Assembly: GCA_017410605.1 (NCBI GenBank)
Contig: JAFQQN010000005.1
Span: 44,741 to 108,740, forward strand
Direction of reading: 5' to 3'
Origin: Clostridia bacterium
GTDB taxonomy: Bacteria > Bacillota > Clostridia > Oscillospirales > Acutalibacteraceae
DNA length: 64,000 bases
Shown: positions 1-9,028 of the stretch, one piece after another
Numbering within the stretch: the stretch's first letter is position 1
Layout of the letters: every line of letters begins with the position of its first letter
The notes under the pieces: generated by a model
What the model was told of the DNA's origin: nothing
Databases searched by the model: none
What the model saw: only the letters and a program-made list of their open reading frames with translations
Translations under genes and position numbers: made by a program

Positions 1-39
1 TGTTGTATAATTCATTCAAACAGGTTTGGAGATAGTATA

Positions 40-819
40 ATGGAAGAAAGTTTAGAGTTTAAAGATATATACATAAATTTGCTTTTTGCAATGGGCTATC
101 ACCCCCATAATACAACAATGACTATAAAAACTCGTCCACAACACACATTTTTATATATAGTTGAGGGTGAATATGAATATTATTTTGAAAAACAAAGCTT
201 CACAGCCGAGGCAAATAATGTGATTTACATTCCAAAAGGGGCAGTATACTCATATAAAATTATAAGCGAAAAAGCCTATTGCTATCAGGTTGAATTTGAT
301 ATTAACAACAGCACCTTTCTCATAGACCCTCACCCTCAAAAGGTTAACAGCTTTAAGGGTATTAAAGAACATTTTAAAACAATAATTGATTTGTATAACG
401 CAAAGCATCCATTAGACTATTTTGAGGCTCAAAGTTCACTATATAAACTTTGTACCCTTATACCAATCAAACAAGAAAACCAAAAAGAAAGTTTTAGCAA
501 AATTCAACCTGCTTTAGATTATATTGAAGCCCATTATAAGGATAAATTCAATATAAAACTTTTGTCGGAGCTTTGTTTTATCAGTGAATCTCAACTACGG
601 CGCTACTTTCAAAAAGAATATAAAATGTCTCCTATAGCCTATAAAAACCGCCTTAGAATTGAAAAAGCAAAAAGTATGTTACTTTATAATGTTGCTGATA
701 TAGGCGAAACGGCAGAAAGACTTGGCTTTGACAGTATTTACGCCTTTAGTAAAATGTTTAAAATGTATGCCGGTCTTCCCCCCTCTCAGTTTGCCAAAAA
801 TAAGAACCAACCAAAATAA
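40..819 (+). CDS. AraC-family transcriptional regulator
   Basis: 259-residue cytoplasmic DNA-binding regulator. Residues about 25-90 look like the cupin-type AraC sensor domain (segment with IYIPKGAVYSYKI). Residues about 155-252 form the double helix-turn-helix, with ISESQLRRYFQKEYKMSP and the typical end GFDSIYAFSKMFKMYAGLPP. The ATG follows a GGAG about 10 bases upstream. It converges on the next AraC gene and shares a bidirectional terminator with it. The likely role is sugar-responsive control of a neighbouring operon, perhaps one left of the window; the ligand cannot be read from the sequence. Confidence 0.9.
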   Translation: MEESLEFKDIYINLLFAMGYHPHNTTMTIKTRPQHTFLYIVEGEYEYYFEKQSFTAEANNVIYIPKGAVYSYKIISEKAYCYQVEFDINNSTFLIDPHPQKVNSFKGIKEHFKTIIDLYNAKHPLDYFEAQSSLYKLCTLIPIKQENQKESFSKIQPALDYIEAHYKDKFNIKLLSELCFISESQLRRYFQKEYKMSPIAYKNRLRIEKAKSMLLYNVADIGETAERLGFDSIYAFSKMFKMYAGLPPSQFAKNKNQPK

Positions 820-860
820 ATAACCGACTTCACATTAATTTTTAAGTGAAGTCGGTTATT
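819..860. terminator. Bidirectional intrinsic terminator
   Basis: A 15-bp perfect inverted repeat (819-833 with 846-860) lies between two convergent AraC genes. T-rich tracts on both sides suit termination in both directions. Confidence 0.8.
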
Positions 861-917
861 GTGTTATAGCCAAAGAGAGTTGAACCACATAAGGTTTTAA
901 ATATATAATACAACTGC

Positions 918-1730
918 CTAAAAAACATACTTGCTTGGTGGCACACCATAGTGTTTTTTAAACCTATAGCTAAAATAATAAACATTTGCATAACCCAAAA
1001 GTTCAGCTATTTCTCCCATAGAATAGGAGTGGGTTTTAATAAGCGCACAGGCCTGTTCCATTCTTAAATTTTCTCTATACTCTAAAACCGAATGGCCTGT
1101 AACTTGACGGAAAAGATTTCGGAACCTGGAAACACTAAGATTACACAGCCCTGCTGCAGTATCAATATCCAAATCTTTATTATAGGTCTTTTCAATATAT
1201 TCAATACCGGCAGAAATTTTATTTAAAATTCGCCGTTTTTCAGGAGGTATTTCATCGTCAGAAAGGGTATAAAAAAGCTGATAAAGTTTGGAAACTAACT
1301 TAAACTTTTTCTTTGCTCCATAGTTACCATACCCTCCGCAAAGTTCCTTTGCTAAAACTGCAATGCGTTGTGGGTCAGAAGTGTTCATAACCATTGGAAC
1401 AGTTGAAAAAATAATCTCTTCCATTTCTGGGGTTAAAACCTGAAAATCTATTCTTATATAAGAATAATCCTCAGATGTTACAAAACATTTATGATGGGAC
1501 ATTTTAGGCAGATAAATTAGGCTACCCTCAATAAGTTCTACAGACCGATCATCAAAAACATAGCGACAACTACCCTTTTTAACGAAAACAAAACCGTTCA
1601 GACCTCTCCCGTTCTTTGTTTCATAGTAGCGCTTATTCATTTTCATCTCTTGTGCATAAATATTTACAACATAAAAATCGCACCGATTTAAGTTTTCAAA
1701 GCTTACGACCTTTAAAGGATATTTTGTCAT
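918..1730 (-). CDS. AraC-family transcriptional regulator
   Basis: About 270 residues. The N-terminal half resembles an AraC cupin sensor (FVFVKKGSCRYVFDD, then IYLPKMSHHKCF). The last 100 residues carry two helix-turn-helix motifs, with LCNLSVSRFRNLFRQVTG and the closing YFSYRFKKHYGVPPSKY. An upstream in-frame ATG exists at 1745, but its codon overlaps the GGAG ribosome site. The ATG at 1730 is about 9 bases behind that site and is preferred. It is one of four AraC-type regulators within 8 kb, each next to carbohydrate-related genes; the inducer is unknown. Confidence 0.88.
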   Translation of the reverse strand: MTKYPLKVVSFENLNRCDFYVVNIYAQEMKMNKRYYETKNGRGLNGFVFVKKGSCRYVFDDRSVELIEGSLIYLPKMSHHKCFVTSEDYSYIRIDFQVLTPEMEEIIFSTVPMVMNTSDPQRIAVLAKELCGGYGNYGAKKKFKLVSKLYQLFYTLSDDEIPPEKRRILNKISAGIEYIEKTYNKDLDIDTAAGLCNLSVSRFRNLFRQVTGHSVLEYRENLRMEQACALIKTHSYSMGEIAELLGYANVYYFSYRFKKHYGVPPSKYVF

Positions 1731-1853
1731 TAAAAACATCTCCATATTTTTATAAAAAACAACTAATCAAAAAACCTTTTAACTAATTAAATGATAGCAA
1801 AAATACTATGTTAAGTAAATATAATTTACAAGTTTTTTTTACATAATATAATT

Positions 1854-1882
1854 GGGAAGAAAGTATTTAGGCCTTTCTTCCC
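1854..1882 (-). terminator. Hairpin terminator after the SGNH pseudogene
   Basis: A 10-bp perfect stem (1854-1863 with 1873-1882) lies about 45 bases downstream of the SGNH reading frame on the minus strand. The following tract is A/T-rich, not a clean U-run, so termination is probable but not certain. Confidence 0.55.
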
Positions 1883-1927
1883 GGTAAGCCTTTTTAGTAT
1901 AAATTATTAATATTAAGTAATGAAAAA

Positions 1928-2558
1928 TTACAACGCCTTTAAAAATGCCTCTACCCTTTTAAACACTCTCTCATAACCGGCATCATTGGGGTGCAGACCG
2001 TCTTTAGTAAACATTTCTTTTTGAACGGGAATTTGAGGCTGTATTCCAGCAGTAGCATAAAGGTCTAAAACCGGCAAGGAATATTCCTGTGCAACCTCGC
2101 GAATAATTTCAACATATTGCTTTAAATAAAAACCTCTTCTGCATTTTTCATGAGCCCTGTGAAGTGGTGTCATAAAAACAATTATAGCAGAGGGGTGTTT
2201 TTCAATAAGTCCCTTGCAAAGATAGTGCATAGCACCGTAAAAGGTTTCGGGGGTTCTGCCTTGCGGAGTTCCTATTGGGGCATCGCCGTGGTCAAAATCG
2301 TTAGTTCCGCCAAAAACCATAACAATATCTGCCATATCCTCCATTTCAGAAAAGCGACCGCAAAAATCAAGGTCTTGTCCGGCATTTTCAGAGGGGGTGT
2401 GCTGTTTTGCAATACGGGTTCCACCAATGCCGTAATTATTGCAGGTTAGGGTAGGATATTTCTTTTGAAGAAGAGGTACGAAAGAATATTCAAACCTGTC
2501 AGAGGCGCCCCAACCGGCAGTACTGCTGCCAGTTTATTGTAAAATTATTAAGCTCCAC
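1928..2558 (-). pseudogene. SGNH/GDSL-type hydrolase, frameshifted near its N-terminus
   Basis: The main frame, open from 2533 down to 1928, encodes an SGNH esterase core: a block-I-like GSSTAGWGASD, the block II glycine in NNYGIGGT, block III GGTND, and the C-terminal Asp-His block DGLHPNDAGY. A TAA at 2534-2536 closes this frame just before block I. A good ribosome site (2565-2570) and GTG (2558) open another frame encoding MELNNFTIN, the usual type of N-terminal strand for this family. The two halves join only if one base is lost or two are gained near 2535. Block I also reads GSS where GDS is expected. An indel, real or from assembly, therefore separates start from body. It lies downstream of the secreted DUF4886 protein on the same strand. 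Confidence 0.7.
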
Positions 2559-2593
2559 TTTTATCTTCCTTTCAACTTGTTTGTATTATGCAA

Positions 2594-2628
2594 TTCGACT
2601 CTCTTTAGGCAAGCTAAAAAGAGTCGAA
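2594..2628 (-). terminator. Hairpin after the secreted DUF4886 gene
   Basis: An inverted repeat TTCGACTC (2594-2601) with GAGTCGAA (2621-2628), extended inwards by a TTTAG/CTAAA pairing, begins about 40 bases past the stop codon at 2667. A second small inverted repeat, GTAAAGT/ACTTTAC, lies at 2644-2665. There is no strong U-run, so the terminator call is tentative. Confidence 0.5.
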
Positions 2629-2666
2629 CTTAAAAACTTTTAGGTAAAGTAATTTCAAACTTTACT

Positions 2667-5600
2667 CTAATTTTTCCACTGGGCAAAAGCAGTTTTTACC
2701 TCTTCGGAAACATTAACAATAAGAGCATTATAATCCTCTTCCAGCTTAGTAGCGTTCATTCCTTCAGGTAGAGAAGAATTATCTTCAACATAAGCATTAT
2801 AGGTTGTTTCAATAGTCTCCATTACAGAGAAGATTGAGCCTGTCTGAGTATTGTCGCTATAGATATAATACTCATCGCCTGTTGTCTCGTTTTTGTAAAC
2901 TGCATAGGCTCTGACAGTTATATCCATACCGTAATTTGCAATAGAAATATTGTTAACTGCTACAGTGAAAACCAAGTTGGTGCCGTCATCACCGAAAATT
3001 ATATCGGTGTTGTCAGCCACATTATAGGCTATCGCCTTAACAGGCGCTTTTTCATTTGCGCCGTATTTGCCGTCATGAACCAAAGCCGCATTATTTAAAA
3101 CATCGCTTAAAATAACAAGAGAACCGTATTCTACAAGCTTATAACCATCATCGTAAGCTTTTCCTCTTTCGGCAACCGGCACAGAGGACTTAAAGCGAAG
3201 CGCTTGACCCTTTGTTTCACTCTTAAGTCGAATAGAAACACCGCCGTTTTTGGCCTTAACCGTCTTTGCTGCATCGGGAATTGCAATTTCCTTATCCTGG
3301 CCCTTATAATCAAAAGCCTTATCTACAGAAGCTAAAATAGTTGGAATATAGGCCGTTATCTGATCATTTGTAATGTCAACAGTATCGGATATATTACCGG
3401 TATCGGCATCGCCGTCGTGGTCATAAGGCATGTTTATAGGATAAAATCTGAACGACCAGCGGTGTGAAGAGTTGGCAGGGTCGTAGCTTTCAAACTTCTC
3501 ACCAAAAATTGTGCGGTAATAACAGTAAGCCCCTGCTAAACGACCTAAGAAGTTTGCGTGACCTGGGTTATTATCGCGGTTTAACATAGCATCGTGAAGC
3601 TGAGAACGGGCAATACGGAAAGCTGTACCGGAAGGTATGATTTTACATTCACTCTGCTCAGCAATTTCGCAAACATCAGCAGCTAACTGTTTATAGTTAG
3701 CAACAATGTCTTCATACATATCTATCTGAGAATAAGATTCTTTTTCCAATATATTTGCACCAAAGTGCTGAGATTTAACTTCGCTGTATGCCCATGTTTC
3801 GTGAACCATAATCTGGGCGGTAGGAGCATACTCCTTAATAGCACCTATAACTGTTTCTAAATAAGGTGCAAAATAGGTTGCGTAATCTCTGCTACTTGCC
3901 GGAGATGCCTGCTGAATGGTAACATAATCCCAATCGGTGGTATAAAGGGCAGTCTCTAAAGTTATTTTAGAAGAAAGCTTATTGTATGTATCCGACCCCT
4001 TGTCGTTATATTGGAAGGTGTAAGAGGCGTTATTTTCTGTAAGATTAGTATAGTGTTTTTCTAAGGTGCTTCCGCCAATTGTAGCCTGAGCAATACGAAG
4101 GTCTTTGCCTTCAGCCATGGCAATTTCGGGCAACATAGCAGTTGCATCGTTGGTATAGCTATTACCAATGGCAAGAACCTTAACGGTGTCTTCAGTAACA
4201 CCGTCATCTAATGTGGTTTGAAGTTTTGCGACACCTGTTTTTTCAATATTAAGGGTTTTTCCCTTAGCAATTTTAATGTCGTAAACGCCGTTCTCGTTAG
4301 GCTCAACTACTTCACCGCCGTAGGTAACATTAGCTGTTATACCGGCAAGTGTAAAGGAATACCAGTCGCCTACACGGGCATTTGCCGGGTCGTAAGTATC
4401 ACCCTCGCCTGCGTATTTGAACTCGTCGTCAGACCAGATAATATATTTTTTATCACCGGTAAGAGTCAGTTTTGTGGTAGGGTAAATCATAACATCATCA
4501 ATATAAGCCTTACTGCTTGCTTTATTAAAATATAACACTATACCTTTGGCAGACTGGGCTGCGGTTTCTCCATCATATGTATAATACTTTGTGTAACCTT
4601 GATAATCTTCAGCGTAAATGGTGATACCGCCAAGTCCTTCAAGAGAACCACTTGTTTTATCTTGTTCAAGGAAAGAATATACCTGGAACCAAGGGTCAGA
4701 GTCGGGAGTAAAATTCTGTCCCATAAAAGATACACCGAAGGTGTCGCCATCGGCAAGGCCAAGCTCTTGGAAGCTGGGAAGAATTGCACTGGGGTTAACT
4801 GCTATAGCACCGCCCTTAGCAGTAGTGTTGGTGTTATTATAGCACATAACCTTGTTGCCATTAACATCTACTACCGATACATATGTTTTATTATGAATTT
4901 GTCCGGCACTTTCAAAATCGTTATAGATAACGGTTTTATATTCCCAATTGTTTGGTTTTTTATTAAGGTCTATTTTATTGAAATGGGCGGTAAGGTTTGT
5001 TGCCTTAGAAAGTGTAGCATCAAGCAATACCTCATAGGTTGGGCTGGTGCTTACAACATTACCCTGAGCATCTTTCCAATATGTAAACTCATAACCTTCG
5101 TTAGCGGTGGCGGTGTAAACAGCAGTTTCGCCAACAGCATACTGCACACCTGCGGTAATATAGTTTTTAGTTTCGGTAGCCGTATTAAACTCTGCAATTT
5201 TGTTTTCTACACTTGCTGTTCCGGCTGTAGAATCAGATGTAGAAGCAGTAATCTTATCGGCAGGAATAATTTCGCCTATTATAACGTCATCGCTGTATGA
5301 AACAGCAGCGTTTGTGTTATAGAAATAGAGGTTTTCTTTTTCAGCAGTAACGGTGCCGGCAAGAATATTAAAATCACCGGCGGTTCCAACCTTATAAATA
5401 AGGCCCCTGCTATAGCTACTTTCGGTATTTGCAACTGCAGGGTTAAATGCCTTATGAACATATTTTGCATCTGTCTTTGTTCCATTTGCATCTACGGTGT
5501 TTGCCGTATTTCCGCCCGTCCAAAAAGAGGTTTTTGAACTGGCCGCCGCAGTAGTATAAATATACACTCTGTAGTTTTTACCTGCAGTAAGATTTTTAGA

Positions 5601-5891
5601 TGAATCATCAATAAACCTTATAAGGGGGTGTGCGTTAGAAACGGCAAGTCGCTGAATTGCCTTGTTTCCGCTATAAACACTGGCAGTGCTATCAGTTGTT
5701 TTATCAACCATAGCATAGGCGGTGGTGTTGAAAAAACCTATTCCGCCGTCGGCGGTAAGCTTATAGTCCTCAAAATCTTGAGTATAAGTATAGTAGGTCG
5801 TTCCTTCAGCCGAGCTATAGGTTGTAAATAGCCCCAACATACTGCTTAGTACTATACTTAAAGACAGTATTAATGATAAAAATTTTCTCAT
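2667..5891 (-). CDS. Large secreted DUF4886 (SGNH-like) protein with repeat domain
   Basis: About 1074 residues with a signal peptide (MRKFLSLILSLSIVLSS...). Residues about 40-210 and 330-480 look like two beta-sandwich, carbohydrate-binding-like modules with similar layout. Between them lies an InlB-type repeat (YTATANEGYEFTYWKDAQGN). Residues about 575-880 match DUF4886: VKVLAIGNSYTNDATAMLPE gives the nucleophile-like GNSY, and IMVHETWAYSE follows. The tail is another beta-rich module. The ATG at 5891 starts the signal peptide; an in-frame GTG lies 21 bases upstream. The likely role is deacylation or binding of an extracellular polysaccharide. The domain placement is my reading of motifs, and the substrate is not determinable. 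Confidence 0.75.
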   Translation of the reverse strand: MRKFLSLILSLSIVLSSMLGLFTTYSSAEGTTYYTYTQDFEDYKLTADGGIGFFNTTAYAMVDKTTDSTASVYSGNKAIQRLAVSNAHPLIRFIDDSSKNLTAGKNYRVYIYTTAAASSKTSFWTGGNTANTVDANGTKTDAKYVHKAFNPAVANTESSYSRGLIYKVGTAGDFNILAGTVTAEKENLYFYNTNAAVSYSDDVIIGEIIPADKITASTSDSTAGTASVENKIAEFNTATETKNYITAGVQYAVGETAVYTATANEGYEFTYWKDAQGNVVSTSPTYEVLLDATLSKATNLTAHFNKIDLNKKPNNWEYKTVIYNDFESAGQIHNKTYVSVVDVNGNKVMCYNNTNTTAKGGAIAVNPSAILPSFQELGLADGDTFGVSFMGQNFTPDSDPWFQVYSFLEQDKTSGSLEGLGGITIYAEDYQGYTKYYTYDGETAAQSAKGIVLYFNKASSKAYIDDVMIYPTTKLTLTGDKKYIIWSDDEFKYAGEGDTYDPANARVGDWYSFTLAGITANVTYGGEVVEPNENGVYDIKIAKGKTLNIEKTGVAKLQTTLDDGVTEDTVKVLAIGNSYTNDATAMLPEIAMAEGKDLRIAQATIGGSTLEKHYTNLTENNASYTFQYNDKGSDTYNKLSSKITLETALYTTDWDYVTIQQASPASSRDYATYFAPYLETVIGAIKEYAPTAQIMVHETWAYSEVKSQHFGANILEKESYSQIDMYEDIVANYKQLAADVCEIAEQSECKIIPSGTAFRIARSQLHDAMLNRDNNPGHANFLGRLAGAYCYYRTIFGEKFESYDPANSSHRWSFRFYPINMPYDHDGDADTGNISDTVDITNDQITAYIPTILASVDKAFDYKGQDKEIAIPDAAKTVKAKNGGVSIRLKSETKGQALRFKSSVPVAERGKAYDDGYKLVEYGSLVILSDVLNNAALVHDGKYGANEKAPVKAIAYNVADNTDIIFGDDGTNLVFTVAVNNISIANYGMDITVRAYAVYKNETTGDEYYIYSDNTQTGSIFSVMETIETTYNAYVEDNSSLPEGMNATKLEEDYNALIVNVSEEVKTAFAQWKN

Positions 5892-6102
5892 AATATTTCT
5901 CTTTCCTCCCACTAAAATTTCATATAATAATGATACGTTATATATGAACCAAAGTCCATAAATTAAACAACACTTTTTTGTAATTTTTGCTAATACTGTA
6001 TTTTACATATTGGTTAGCTTCTATCGTCTTACCAGTGGCTTTATGTTTTTACATACTGCTTTTGCAGTATATATCAGTAGATTTTAATTAGTTTTTCTAA
6101 TC

Positions 6103-6145
6103 AAAAAAACAGTCAGTTCTGCTTAAGACAGCAAACCTGACTGTT
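6103..6145 (-). terminator. Intrinsic terminator of the AraC gene at 6204
   Basis: A 9-bp perfect stem (6108-6116 with 6137-6145) is followed on the minus strand by seven U residues (A-run at 6103-6109). It starts about 60 bases after the stop codon. Confidence 0.85.
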
Positions 6146-6203
6146 ATAACCGAAGAAAGTAGAACTTCATAAGCTTAAAAAATAACTTATTGTTTTTAAC
6201 TGC

Positions 6204-7016
6204 TTATAATCCACTTTGACGGCGGTATTTAGATGGAGAAATTCCTATACACTTTTTAAAATAATTGCTAAAATAAAAGGTATCCCTATAACCAACCTTA
6301 ACAGCAATTTCACCTATATTCATTTCGGTGGTCGCAAGGTATTCACAGGCCTTGTCAATCCTCATTTGGTTTCTAATTTCAATAGGAGTTTTACCTGTTT
6401 GCTTTTTTATTGCCGTTCTAAGGCGAGACGGGCTATAACCACTATATTCGGCCAACTGTTCTATGGAAAAATCTTCGGTGAAGTGTGCCCTAATATAACC
6501 AAAAGCTCTACTTAACTTACGGTTATTCCCCTCTTTAATCCACGGCTCATTAAGAAATATAGAAAGCTCATATAAAATATCGAAAAAATATTTTTGTGCC
6601 CTTAGAGCAGTTCCCCTTTTTTCAAAAGGGTAATTACGACCCACTCTGGTAAAAAGCTCAGCTATATTATTAGGAGTATCTTCAAAAACGATGGTGGGCT
6701 TGTCATAAATAGTGGCCAACCTTCCGGATTCAGCTTCTTCTATAATAAAATCTAAAAAACACAATCTGCTATTTTCTTCCCACTGAGCAATAAACCTTTC
6801 ACCCATTGGGGTATAAATAAGCATACCGGGTGTAACGTTAATGGTTTCACCGTTTTCAAGGCGATAAATGCCATTACCATAATAAACATAAACAAATTTG
6901 TTATATCTGCTTCCGTTGGAATAATCTGCTTTAAGCTGGGGTCTTACTATTAACGAGTTTAAGAACTTTAAAGATATTATGGTCTTTTTAATATGTTTCC
7001 ACTCTAGCAGTTTCAT
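6204..7016 (-). CDS. AraC-family transcriptional regulator
   Basis: 270 residues. Residues about 35-110 form a cupin-like sensor half (YVYYGNGIYRLENGETINV, then GMLIYTPMGERF). The C-terminal double helix-turn-helix shows YSGYSPSRLRTAIKKQTGKT and GYRDTFYFSNYFKKCIGISP. A GGAGG lies 6 bases before the ATG. The gene lies just upstream of the DUF4886/SGNH genes on the same strand, separated by a terminator, and is a plausible regulator of them by position only. Confidence 0.9.
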   Translation of the reverse strand: MKLLEWKHIKKTIISLKFLNSLIVRPQLKADYSNGSRYNKFVYVYYGNGIYRLENGETINVTPGMLIYTPMGERFIAQWEENSRLCFLDFIIEEAESGRLATIYDKPTIVFEDTPNNIAELFTRVGRNYPFEKRGTALRAQKYFFDILYELSIFLNEPWIKEGNNRKLSRAFGYIRAHFTEDFSIEQLAEYSGYSPSRLRTAIKKQTGKTPIEIRNQMRIDKACEYLATTEMNIGEIAVKVGYRDTFYFSNYFKKCIGISPSKYRRQSGL

Positions 7017-7149
7017 TATTATCCTCCTATTTCCTACTTAATTTTATTATATACAACAAATTTGCATAGTACATAGATTATTCTACGAATTAATGTAATA
7101 ATCTACAATTTTAATTAAATTACATAACTACAGCCGAAGAGCTGAAGAG

Positions 7150-7911
7150 CTAAAGAACGCCTGCCTCTTTACGAATTTGCATTGGAGTTTTGCCTTTTTC
7201 TTTCCTTAAAATTTTTCTAAAATACGAAGAAGAGCTAAAACCTAAATGACTACTTATTTCTTCTATTGATAAATCGGTTGCAGATAAAAGGTCTACTGCC
7301 TTTTCAACAACAAGGCCTTGCCTGATTTGCCCCGGGGTTTTGCCGATTGTATTTTTAAAAATAACATAAAGCCCCGCCTCACTAACACCGCATTTTTTAG
7401 CAACCTGGCTTATATTTATATTGCTGTCACTACGCATAATTTCAACAGCTTTCTCTACCGTAATTTCTCTTCCCGACAAAGTGTCTACCCTTAGTTTTGG
7501 CATAATCTTTCCCAAAAAGGTATACAAAAGGCCTACAGATAAGGGTGATACCGAAAGCTCTTCTTCAAGCTGGGAAAAAAGCGTTTTTTCTTCCCCTGTG
7601 CAATCTATTGCTTGAAGTGTGTATCTGTCATTTTCTGTTTTAGGGAAATAGGAAAAACCAAAGGAATAAAATTCGATATCACCATTTTCATCGGGGTACC
7701 AATAAGACTTATATTTAAGTCCTTTAGGAATATAAAAAATATCGTTAGCTTTTATGTTCAAAGTAACACCGGCAGTGCAAATTTTAGCTGTGCCTTTTAA
7801 CATTCGGGCTAAATAGTGTACTGGGCAACCTAAGGTGTTATCAGTCATATGATACTTGCTGTAGCGGAGTATATAAAATCTAAAGCTTTTATAGAATTGT
7901 ATATCAGTCAT
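7150..7911 (-). CDS. AraC-family transcriptional regulator
   Basis: 253 residues with a cupin-like N-terminal half (NDIFYIPKGLKYKSYWYP). The C-terminal AraC DNA-binding region includes KKCGVSEAGLYVIFKNTIGK and SHLGFSSSSYFRKILRKEKG. No strong ribosome site precedes the ATG. It is divergent from the dehydrogenase/Gfo-Idh pair across about 100 bases, the usual arrangement of a local regulator with its target operon. That pairing is an inference. Confidence 0.88.
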   Translation of the reverse strand: MTDIQFYKSFRFYILRYSKYHMTDNTLGCPVHYLARMLKGTAKICTAGVTLNIKANDIFYIPKGLKYKSYWYPDENGDIEFYSFGFSYFPKTENDRYTLQAIDCTGEEKTLFSQLEEELSVSPLSVGLLYTFLGKIMPKLRVDTLSGREITVEKAVEIMRSDSNINISQVAKKCGVSEAGLYVIFKNTIGKTPGQIRQGLVVEKAVDLLSATDLSIEEISSHLGFSSSSYFRKILRKEKGKTPMQIRKEAGVL

Positions 7912-8014
7912 TCATTTTCACCGCCAAAATTTAAATATTTTTACCTGTTTTTCTATAATATAATACATTGAATATATTTTTGTCAAGATATAAAATATTC
8001 TTGAGGTGATTATA

Positions 8015-9028
8015 ATGCAAAATTTATGTATAGCATTTACAGACATTAACAAAGCAGAAATTATTGATGTTGGTATCAAAGAGCCTGCAGCTGATGAGGT
8101 TTTGGTTAAACTTGCTGTTTCAACAATAAGCAGCGGTACCGAACGCGCTAACCTTATGGGAAGCACCACCACAAACTGGCGCGCCGCCGAACAGGAAAAG
8201 CCTGTGTATCCACGCTTTGGTGGATACAGCTCTGCCGGTATTGTAGAAAAGGTGGGGGCAAACGTAACTAAAGTTAAGCCCGGTGACAGGGTTTCGGTTT
8301 GTTGGTCACAGCACAGCCAATATACAACCGTAACCGAGCGTAATGTTACTAAAATTGACGATGTTTCTTTCGAAAACGGTGCCTTTTATAACATTGCTTC
8401 TTTCCCATTGGCCGCTATCAGAAAATGCCGTTTAGAGATTGGCGAAAGCGCTATTATAATGGGTATGGGAATTTTAGGTATGGTTGCCGTAAAGTTACTT
8501 AAAATTGGCGGAGCCGTTCCCATTATTGCCGTTGACCCAGATGCCTCAAAAAGAGAAAAGGCCATTGAGCTTGGGGCAGATTATGCCTTAGACCCCTATG
8601 ACCCCGATTTTGCAAAAACAGCCAAAGAGCTTACAAACGGCGGCGCCAAGGTTGGCATTGAGGTTACCGGTATTGGCGCAGGTCTTGACGGAATTTTGGA
8701 CTGTATGGCCTGTTTTGGCAGAGTTGCCCTTTTAGGCTGTACCCGTAACAGCGATTTTACTATTGATTACTACCGCAAGGTGCACGGCCCGGGAATTACC
8801 CTTGTTGGTGCACACACTGCCGCCCGTCCTAAAGACGATTCACGCCCCGGATTTTGGACCCAACCCGACGACAACATAGCTCTTAAAAACCTTACCGAAG
8901 CCGGAAGAATTAATTTTGCCGAAATGGTTGAAGAAACACATTCACCCCTTGATGGCCCTGAAATTTATCAGCGACTTTGCCGTGATAAAACCTTCCCCAT
9001 TGTTCAATTTGATTGGAGAAAACTATAA
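8015..9028 (+). CDS. Medium-chain dehydrogenase/reductase, zinc-ligand-less type
   Basis: 337 residues of the alcohol-dehydrogenase-like MDR fold. An N-terminal GroES-like domain is followed by a Rossmann domain with the dinucleotide loop AIIMGMGILGMVAVK and an acidic strand end (PIIAVDPDASK) suggesting NAD. The usual catalytic-zinc cysteine is replaced in the segment STISSGTERANLMG, and no structural four-cysteine zinc lobe is visible. The start is the ATG 6 bases after GAGGTG, not the GTG inside that site. The stop codon shares one base with the start of the next gene, so the two are translationally coupled. The pair probably oxidises or epimerises a sugar or polyol; the substrate is unknown. 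Confidence 0.85.
   Translation: MQNLCIAFTDINKAEIIDVGIKEPAADEVLVKLAVSTISSGTERANLMGSTTTNWRAAEQEKPVYPRFGGYSSAGIVEKVGANVTKVKPGDRVSVCWSQHSQYTTVTERNVTKIDDVSFENGAFYNIASFPLAAIRKCRLEIGESAIIMGMGILGMVAVKLLKIGGAVPIIAVDPDASKREKAIELGADYALDPYDPDFAKTAKELTNGGAKVGIEVTGIGAGLDGILDCMACFGRVALLGCTRNSDFTIDYYRKVHGPGITLVGAHTAARPKDDSRPGFWTQPDDNIALKNLTEAGRINFAEMVEETHSPLDGPEIYQRLCRDKTFPIVQFDWRKL

Noticed and set aside
4599..5300. Long plus-strand open frame opposite the DUF4886 gene
   Set aside because: No ribosome site and no recognisable protein; the minus-strand gene has a signal peptide and domain motifs.
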